This document shows positions 58,630-64,000 of a stretch of 64,000 bases of DNA, one piece after another. Source of the stretch: Bacillus licheniformis DSM 13 = ATCC 14580 (GTDB lineage: Bacteria > Bacillota > Bacilli > Bacillales > Bacillaceae); the NCBI RefSeq assembly GCF_000011645.1, contig NC_006270.3, positions 2,973,501 to 3,037,500 on the forward strand, in the 5' to 3' direction. The notes below the pieces were generated by a model. That model did not search any database and was not told where the DNA came from. It saw only the letters and a program-made list of their open reading frames with translations. Position 1 is the stretch's first letter. Each line of letters opens with the position of its first letter. A program made the position numbers and the translations under genes.

Positions 58630-60021
58630 CTACTTCGCCAATTCATAAATGGCCTGTGCATAAATCGATACAGCCTTCAGCAAATCGTCGATTTCCATAT
58701 ACTCGTCTTTCTGATGGGCAACGTCAGGACGGCCTGGAAACAGCGGGCCGAATGCCACGCCGGCTTTCAGTGATCGTGCATATGTCGCCCCGCCGATGGA
58801 AATTAATTGTGCCGTTTCCCCTGTCTGCTCTTCATAGACCCGCTGCAGCGTTTTGATCAGTTCATGGTCTTTTGCTACATGATGTGGCTTGCTGTCTTTA
58901 AAGCTGATGAGCCGGGCGCCTTTTATTTGTGAAAGCCCGGATTTCACCCGGCCGCTCTCTTCAGTAACAGGATAGCGGATGTTAATATGGGCCTCCCCGC
59001 CTTTTCCTTGTTCATACTGCAGCCGGCCGACATTCAGCGTCAGCTCTCCGCTGATGTCATCGCGGCAGCCGATGCCGATCTTTTTCCCTCTCGTATCTCC
59101 GGCAAAAGCCCCGCTAACCGTTTGAACAAAATGGAGCCCGGCTCTGTCAAGGGATTGTGTATGTAAAAACTCGGCCAAAATGAGACCGGCATTGACTCCG
59201 TTATTAGGTTCCATGGCATGAGCCGATTTGCCGTGCACGGTTAATGTCAGTCTGCCGCCTTCTTGAAGAATACGCCCTTCTGCGCGTTTTTCTTTTACAA
59301 ACCGGGCAAATGACTCTTCAAATTCTGACGGGACGGCCCCTGCCAGGACGGCTTCCGCATCATCAGGCACCATGTTCAGGCGCCGGCCGGACCGGAATGC
59401 CTCCAATACTAAGTCCGCACCTGTTTCCGCCTGATCAGTTTCAATTTTTAAAGCTGCGTCAATCAGGCCTTTTTCTGCATAGATAATCGGAAAATCAGCA
59501 TCAGGCGCAAAACCGGCCGAAGGCATTTCTTCGTGTTTAAAGTAATGCTCCACACAGCGCCAGTCGCTTTCTTCATCGGTTCCAATAATCATTCTGATCC
59601 GTTTTGATAAAGGGAGGCCCGAGTCTTTGACAATTTTTAATGCATGAAACGCGGCCATTGTCGGCCCTTTATCATCAAGCGCTCCTCTTGCATAGATTCG
59701 GCCGCCCCTTATTTCAGCTGCAAACGGGTCGCTCGTCCATCCATCGCCGGGAGGAACGACATCAATGTGGCAAAGCACGCCGATAATCTCCTCGCCTTTC
59801 CCCCATTCGATATGGCCTGCATAACCGTCAAGGTTTTTTACCGTAAACCCGCTTTCCTCCCCTTTATTCAGAAGCGCTGTCAGGCATTCTTGAATCCCTT
59901 TTCCAAACGGCCGTCCCGGACCCGCCGTCTCTTCGTCAAGGACGCTGTTGATTTTTAAAAAACCCTGAATATCCTCAACGATCTCATTCCGTCTTTTTAA
60001 AACTTCCTGTTCCCAGTTCAT
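58630..60021 (-). CDS. ytjP: Dipeptidase YtjP (PepV, M20 family)
   Basis: A 463-residue M20 metallopeptidase. LCHIDVVPPGDGW (metal His/Asp near residue 85), ARGALDDKGP (bridging Asp near 118) and TDEESDWRC (catalytic Glu and metal Glu near 153) are visible. Divergent from pbuO. Cytoplasmic peptide turnover. Homologues are called PepV or carnosinase-like; exact substrate not shown. Confidence 0.94.
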   Translation of the reverse strand: MNWEQEVLKRRNEIVEDIQGFLKINSVLDEETAGPGRPFGKGIQECLTALLNKGEESGFTVKNLDGYAGHIEWGKGEEIIGVLCHIDVVPPGDGWTSDPFAAEIRGGRIYARGALDDKGPTMAAFHALKIVKDSGLPLSKRIRMIIGTDEESDWRCVEHYFKHEEMPSAGFAPDADFPIIYAEKGLIDAALKIETDQAETGADLVLEAFRSGRRLNMVPDDAEAVLAGAVPSEFEESFARFVKEKRAEGRILQEGGRLTLTVHGKSAHAMEPNNGVNAGLILAEFLHTQSLDRAGLHFVQTVSGAFAGDTRGKKIGIGCRDDISGELTLNVGRLQYEQGKGGEAHINIRYPVTEESGRVKSGLSQIKGARLISFKDSKPHHVAKDHELIKTLQRVYEEQTGETAQLISIGGATYARSLKAGVAFGPLFPGRPDVAHQKDEYMEIDDLLKAVSIYAQAIYELAK

Positions 60022-60073
60022 AATTTCGCCCCTTCTTTTTTCAGTTTAGCCAAAAACCCTTGCAAAAACACCC

Positions 60074-60118
60074 GATAACGAATAATATAGATATTGTTTT
60101 GCTATAATGTTCGTTATT
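60074..60118 (+). promoter_or_regulatory. PurR boxes and extended -10 promoter of pbuO
   Basis: The right box (60106-60118, reverse strand) AATAACGAACATT matches the PurBox AWWWCCGAACWWT at 12 of 13. The left box (60074-60086) GATAACGAATAAT matches at 10 of 13. They face each other 19 bp apart. Extended -10 TGCTATAAT (60100-60108) places the start at the right box. B. subtilis pbuO is a PurR target. Confidence 0.7.
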
Positions 60119-60128
60119 GGAGGAAATG

Positions 60129-61436
60129 ATGTTTAACATAAAAGAAAACCAAACCACAGTCAAAAAAGAAATCCTCGCCGGTATTACAACCTTCTTTACA
60201 ATGGTTTATATCGTCGTGGTCAACCCGAGTATCCTTTCCGGCACAGGCGTCCCGTTTGATCAAGTGTTCACTGCCACAATCATCGCTGCAGTCGTCGGAA
60301 CGCTTTGGATGGCGCTTGCCGCCAACTTTCCGATCGCGATTGCACCCGGGATGGGACTGAACGTGTATTTTGCAGTGTCAGTCGTCGGCTCATCCAACGG
60401 CGAAATTTCTTATCAGACGGCGTTCAGCACAGTCTTCGCGGCCGGCATTCTCTTTATTATCTTATCGCTAACACCTCTTAGAAAACAACTGATCGAAGCG
60501 ATTCCGGCTAATTTAAAATACGGAATTACCGCCGGAATCGGATTGTTTATCGCTTTTGTCGGTCTGAGAGGAGCCGGCATCATTACCGCGAACGAAGCCA
60601 ATTTGGTCGGACTCGGCAATCTGCACTCGCCCGGAGTGATACTGGCATTAATCGGCTTGGCTTTCTCTGTCGTTTTGATGGTGATGAATGTGAGCGGCGC
60701 TCTATTTTTCGGTATGATCTTAACCGGGCTGATCGCCTTTTTTACCGGCCAGCTTGAGTTTACCAAAGGGATTATGTCGATGCCTCATCTGCCGGAAAAA
60801 CTGATCGTCACAAACCCTTTCGCCGCTTTTGGCGATGTCATCCACTACGGCCTTTATTCGGTTGTCTTTTCGTTTCTGCTCGTGACGATTTTTGATACGA
60901 CAGGAACGATGATCGGTGTCGCTGAGCAAGCCGGACTCATGAAAAACAACAAACTGCCGAATGCAAGAAAAGCCCTCCTTGCCGATTCTACAGCGACGAC
61001 AGTCGGTGCAATGTTCGGGACAAGTCCGACGACCGCCTATATCGAATCATCCGCCGGGGTGGCCGCAGGCGGAAGAACGGGGCTTACGTCTTTAACAGTC
61101 GCTGTGCTTTTCGGCGCGGCCCTGTTTTTCAGCCCGCTTGTCAGTGCGGTCTCCGGAATCGCAGCGATTACGTCGCCGGCATTGATCATTGTAGGAAGCA
61201 TGATGATCGGCGCCGTGACGAACATCCGCTGGAAAGAACTTGACGAAGCATTTCCGGCCTTTCTCGTCATCTTGACAATGCCGCTGACATCATCTATTGC
61301 GACAGGCATTTCCCTCGGGTTTATCGCTTATCCGATTGTGAAAGCCGCGAAAGGCAAATGGCGCGAGATTCATCCGCTTGTCTTCGTGTTTGCTGTTCTC
61401 TTTTTCATACACCTTTTCTTTTTGGAAGGGCATTAA
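60129..61436 (+). CDS. pbuO: Guanine/hypoxanthine permease PbuO (NCS2)
   Basis: A 435-residue purine permease of the AzgA-like NCS2 subgroup. ATG at 60129 after GGAGG. About 12 hydrophobic segments. GMGLNVYFAV and GTSPTTAYIESSAGVAAGGRTG are substrate-binding-region motifs of this group. The leader is too short for a guanine riboswitch, and control is probably by PurR boxes. In B. subtilis it transports guanine and hypoxanthine. Confidence 0.94.
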   Translation: MFNIKENQTTVKKEILAGITTFFTMVYIVVVNPSILSGTGVPFDQVFTATIIAAVVGTLWMALAANFPIAIAPGMGLNVYFAVSVVGSSNGEISYQTAFSTVFAAGILFIILSLTPLRKQLIEAIPANLKYGITAGIGLFIAFVGLRGAGIITANEANLVGLGNLHSPGVILALIGLAFSVVLMVMNVSGALFFGMILTGLIAFFTGQLEFTKGIMSMPHLPEKLIVTNPFAAFGDVIHYGLYSVVFSFLLVTIFDTTGTMIGVAEQAGLMKNNKLPNARKALLADSTATTVGAMFGTSPTTAYIESSAGVAAGGRTGLTSLTVAVLFGAALFFSPLVSAVSGIAAITSPALIIVGSMMIGAVTNIRWKELDEAFPAFLVILTMPLTSSIATGISLGFIAYPIVKAAKGKWREIHPLVFVFAVLFFIHLFFLEGH

Positions 61437-61443
61437 TCAACTG

Positions 61444-61476
61444 AACCCCGTCTTATTTAAAAAGACGGGGTTTTTT
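61444..61476 (+). terminator. Terminator of pbuO
   Basis: CCCCGTCTT / AAGACGGGG stem followed by six T, 8 bp after the stop. Confidence 0.93.
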
Positions 61477-61768
61477 CAATATGTACTTTTAACTTCATCA
61501 TCTTCACCACCTTTCTTTTATTACGTATGAAGAAAGAAAAAGTTTAAATTTTTTCATCAAAAAAACGTGTTCGCACTGCATGTTCTGCTCGCGATTTTCG
61601 TTTTTTCAATAATTTGGCTCCGCCTTTTTTCTGGATATTTGGCAAAGGGATCGTGTATAATATTTATTGATCATTTTCAAGAAATGGTCGCTAACCGTCC
61701 ATGCTGCATTTTGGAGTCGTAAGTTGTGGTAGTCAAGTCCATTCGATCATACGATAGGGAGTGGTTGT
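61477..61768 (+). other. Upstream region of ytzE
   Basis: About 290 bp without a gene. A -10 TATAAT at 61656-61661 with a weak -35 (TGGATA region near 61632) would give a leader of about 100 nt before ytzE. No riboswitch or repeat recognised. Confidence 0.5.
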
Positions 61769-61990
61769 TTGAAACCTTCAACAAACCGAATGCTAACCAG
61801 GATCAAATCAGTCTACATGTTCATTCAAGAAAAGGGACTCGTTACAACCCAGGAACTGGTTGATGAATTTGGCACTACACCGAGAACAATCCAGCGTGAT
61901 CTGAATGTGTTGGCATACAACGATCTAGTACACAGCCCCAGCAGAGGCAAATGGGAGACTACAAGAAAAAAAGTGAAAATCTCCTCATAG
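61769..61990 (+). CDS. ytzE: YtzE, DeoR-type helix-turn-helix protein
   Basis: A 73-residue small DNA-binding protein. TTG start at 61769 with AGGGAGTGG upstream. It carries the DeoR HTH (VTTQELVDEFGTTPRTIQRDLNVL region, residues about 25-48) but lacks the sugar-phosphate-binding domain of full DeoR proteins, and so cannot sense a sugar by that domain. Nearly identical to B. subtilis YtzE from memory. Targets unknown. Confidence 0.92.
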   Translation: MKPSTNRMLTRIKSVYMFIQEKGLVTTQELVDEFGTTPRTIQRDLNVLAYNDLVHSPSRGKWETTRKKVKISS

Positions 61991-62049
61991 CAATATTCTG
62001 AAAAATTGAACTTTAGCGCTGAATATCATATAAGAAAGCCATCAAACAT

Positions 62050-62081
62050 AAAAAGCATCAAACTTGGTTAAGTTCGATGCT
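62050..62081 (-). terminator. Terminator of the pseudouridine synthase gene
   Basis: AGCATCAAACTT / AAGTTCGATGCT stem (one mismatch), with TTTTTAT on the minus strand. Confidence 0.75.
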
Positions 62082-62097
62082 CCACAAACCCATTTCA

Positions 62098-62124
62098 GGC
62101 ACTCGATGAATCAGAGTGTCTTTT
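62098..62124 (+). terminator. Terminator of ytzE
   Basis: GGCACTC / GAGTGTC stem followed by TTTTTG; it overlaps the final codons of the convergent pseudouridine synthase gene. Confidence 0.6.
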
Positions 62125-62833
62125 TGTTTTGCAATGCGGCAAGCTCGTGTTCAGAGAGCTCCCTGTATTCCCCTGGCAATAGCTCTTCATCGAGATCGAC
62201 ATCCCCCATTTTCAGCCGCTTTAAATAGATGACGTCATGGCCGACCGCCTTCAGCATTCTTTTCACCTGATGAAATTTTCCTTCCGTTATTGTCAAAAGC
62301 AGGCGTTCTACGCCGTTTTCGCTTGCCAGAAGCGATGCTTCAGCAGGTTTCGTGACATATCCTTCACCGATATCGACCCCTTTTTCAAGCTGATCAAGTG
62401 CCGCTTGATCAATCGGCTTATTGACATGGACTTCATACGTTTTAGGTACGTGTTTTTTCGGAGATAAAAGCTGGTGTGCCAACTGTCCGTCATTCGTCAG
62501 AAGCAGCAGTCCCTCAGTATCCTTGTCAAGCCTTCCGACAGGAAACGGCTCAAACCTCAGCAGCTCCGGGTCGAGCAAATCGACAACCGTTTCCTGCCGG
62601 CTGTCTTCTGTTGCTGACAGCACTCCTTGCGGCTTGTTCATCATTAAGTAAATAAATTCCCGGTACATGACGGGTGCCCCGTATACCGTGATGTCGTCTG
62701 ATTCCGGGTCAACGTGCTTTTTGGCGTCTTTGACTAATTGATCATTGACGCGCACCGCGCCGTTTTTCAGCATTTTTTTGACTTCTTTTCTCGAACCATA
62801 GCCGCTGTTTGACAACAGTTTATCCAATCTCAT
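62111..62833 (-). CDS. Pseudouridine synthase, RsuA/RluB family (YtzG)
   Basis: A 240-residue enzyme modifying uridine in ribosomal RNA. An N-terminal S4 domain (MRLDKLLSNSGYGSRKEVKKML) precedes the catalytic domain. GRLDKDTEGLLLLTNDG (about residues 100-116) holds the catalytic aspartate, and GKFHQVKRML is the second family motif. The target (16S or 23S) cannot be told from sequence alone; the RsuA-like length favours small subunit. 39 bp after ytgP. Confidence 0.92.
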   Translation of the reverse strand: MRLDKLLSNSGYGSRKEVKKMLKNGAVRVNDQLVKDAKKHVDPESDDITVYGAPVMYREFIYLMMNKPQGVLSATEDSRQETVVDLLDPELLRFEPFPVGRLDKDTEGLLLLTNDGQLAHQLLSPKKHVPKTYEVHVNKPIDQAALDQLEKGVDIGEGYVTKPAEASLLASENGVERLLLTITEGKFHQVKRMLKAVGHDVIYLKRLKMGDVDLDEELLPGEYRELSEHELAALQNKKTL

Positions 62834-62872
62834 GAAGACACCCCTTTTTTTACATAAAAAGAAAAGCCCTTT

Positions 62873-64000
62873 TTAGGAGGCCTTTCTTTTGAAAAAGCGA
62901 TTCAATCGCTGACCGAAGATTTTTTCGAGCAGTTTCACACGGTAAGCCAAGTACAGATAAACTGACCCGCCCACTGCGGTTGTGATGAAAATGACGACAG
63001 CAGACCTGATCTGCCCGCCTTCGTATGAAATAAAAATACTTAGAAGCGCCTGGACAAGCAGCAAAATGATGCCCATGACCGCCGTCAGGATCAGCATCAG
63101 CAAAAACCGTTTAAACAGTTTGCGATACGAATAGCCGGCATGGCGTTTAATCATGATAAATCCGTATAGGAGTGAAGCTGAATAGCCGAGCGCCGTTGCC
63201 AAAATCGACCCGCTGCCTTGAAGCAGCTTGATGAGCGGAACGTTAAGCGCGATTTTGATCACAATCCCGATCATCAAGCTGACAACCGCAAATTTCTGCT
63301 TGTTCACCCCCTGCAAAATTGCAGCGTTGACGGTGAAGAGCGAGAATAACAGCGCCACAGGCGCGTACCAGAACAAAATATCTCGTCCCATTTCAGGGAG
63401 CAGGCTTTCCGAGCCGTAAAAGAACGTGTAAACCGGCCCCGACAAAAGAGCCATACCGACTGATGCCGGAAGAACGATGAAGAGAATGATCTGCATCGCC
63501 TGATCAATCTGTTTGTTTAAAGCAGGGAAATCTTTGTTGGTAAAGTTTTCAGTCACCGCCGGAATCAATGTCAGCCCGAATGCCGTCGCGAGAGATACCG
63601 GAATCATCACAAGCTTTGGCACGTACAGCGTCACGATCGCCATCAAATCCTGGCTGATGTTTTGATAGCCGGCTGCAATCATCGCTTTATTAAACGTATT
63701 CGTATCAATGTACTGGTAAAGCGGTATCGCCAGCCCGACAAAGACATAAGGGGCGGCATAGCTGAACAGCTCTTTAAACATTTGCCGGTACGTAATATCG
63801 GCTGAAGGAACAAGGTTCGGCTTCAGCGCCAGGAGCGCCCCTTTTCTTTTCTGCCAGGAAAAGTAAAGAGTGAACAGTCCGGCGAACGCTCCGATCAAAG
63901 CCGCAAAAGTCGCATAGCCGACAGCGACGACAAGCCCGCCGTTTAATACTTTGATCACCAAGTAAGTGGCCGTTAATAGAAAGACGATTCTGGCAATTTG
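62873..64000 (-). CDS. ytgP: YtgP, MurJ/MOP-type polysaccharide flippase, 5' end outside window
   Basis: 375 codons are present; the frame stays open to the window edge, and the TTG at 63961 is not a start but an internal codon. At least nine to ten hydrophobic segments remain. The internal sequence SYAAPYVFVGLAIPLYQYIDT and the loop PALNKQIDQAM are of the MOP flippase superfamily; B. subtilis YtgP can replace MurJ as lipid II flippase. The gene is cut at its N-terminus. Upstream of the pseudouridine synthase on the same strand. Confidence 0.9.
   Translation of the reverse strand, partial: QIARIVFLLTATYLVIKVLNGGLVVAVGYATFAALIGAFAGLFTLYFSWQKRKGALLALKPNLVPSADITYRQMFKELFSYAAPYVFVGLAIPLYQYIDTNTFNKAMIAAGYQNISQDLMAIVTLYVPKLVMIPVSLATAFGLTLIPAVTENFTNKDFPALNKQIDQAMQIILFIVLPASVGMALLSGPVYTFFYGSESLLPEMGRDILFWYAPVALLFSLFTVNAAILQGVNKQKFAVVSLMIGIVIKIALNVPLIKLLQGSGSILATALGYSASLLYGFIMIKRHAGYSYRKLFKRFLLMLILTAVMGIILLLVQALLSIFISYEGGQIRSAVVIFITTAVGGSVYLYLAYRVKLLEKIFGQRLNRFFKRKAS

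Noticed and set aside
62111..62833. ytzG as a large-subunit RluB enzyme
   Set aside because: Sequence alone cannot separate RsuA and RluB roles, so the target was left open.
1..64000. CRISPR array, prophage or restriction-modification system
   Set aside because: No repeat-spacer pattern, phage structural gene or restriction endonuclease was seen. YtxK is methylase-like but solitary.

Overview
The window is chromosomal DNA of a Bacillus of the B. licheniformis group. Gene order follows the B. subtilis ackA-to-ytgP segment almost gene for gene (ackA, ytxK, tpx, ytfJI, sppA-yteJ, ppnKB, ytcI, sspA, thiI, nifZ, braB, ezrA, hisJ, refZ, ytsP, dgcP, rpsD, tyrS, acsA, acuABC, ccpA-motPS, aroA, ytxGHJ, murC, sftA, ytpRQP, ytoQ, ytoP, ytzB, malS, ytnP, trmB, ytzH, ytmP, amyX, ytlRQP, ytkP, ytjP, pbuO, ytzE, a small-subunit-type pseudouridine synthase, ytgP). 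Recalled protein sequences match B. subtilis closely but not identically. The insertion sequence at 15023-16307 is exactly 1285 bp, the length I recall for IS3Bli1 of B. licheniformis. No database search was run, so gene names rest on recalled sequence and synteny.

Layout. 1-6.1 kb: acetate kinase (5' part of the gene only), putative methyltransferase, thiol peroxidase, sporulation pair ytfI-ytfJ, a SigW-type sppA-yteJ operon and an NAD kinase. 6.1-9 kb: a MarR regulator with an MFS and HlyD-like efflux pair, not part of this neighbourhood in B. subtilis as I recall it. 9-15 kb: acyl-CoA synthetase YtcI, a small acid-soluble spore protein, the tRNA thiolation pair thiI-nifZ and the branched-chain amino acid permease braB. 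15-16.3 kb: an intact IS3 element sitting in the loop of a transcription terminator shared by braB and ezrA. 16.3-22.9 kb: ezrA, hisJ, refZ, ytsP, dgcP and rpsD with its long leader.

23-26.3 kb is the accessory part: small hypothetical genes, a DUF805 membrane protein, an MBL-fold hydrolase with a divergent Lrp-type regulator, and a free-standing transcription unit at 24.4-24.66 kb. That unit encodes an RNA with tRNA-like acceptor, D- and T-arms but about 120 nt in place of an anticodon loop. I could not assign it to a known RNA class and consider it the most interesting object here.

26.3-64 kb returns to conserved core: T-box controlled tyrS; the acetyl-CoA synthetase module (acsA with its acetylase AcuA and deacetylase AcuC); ccpA with the MotPS stator; aroA; SigB-type ytxGHJ; murC; the DNA translocase sftA; a run of small metabolic genes; pullulanase amyX; the PurR-type pbuO; and the start-truncated lipid-flippase-like ytgP.

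Two themes link the genes. One is carbon overflow and acetate (ackA, acsA, acuABC, ccpA, malS), with CcpA-type cre sites upstream of ackA and acuA. The other is sporulation and cell division (sspA, ytfJ, refZ, ezrA, sftA, murC).
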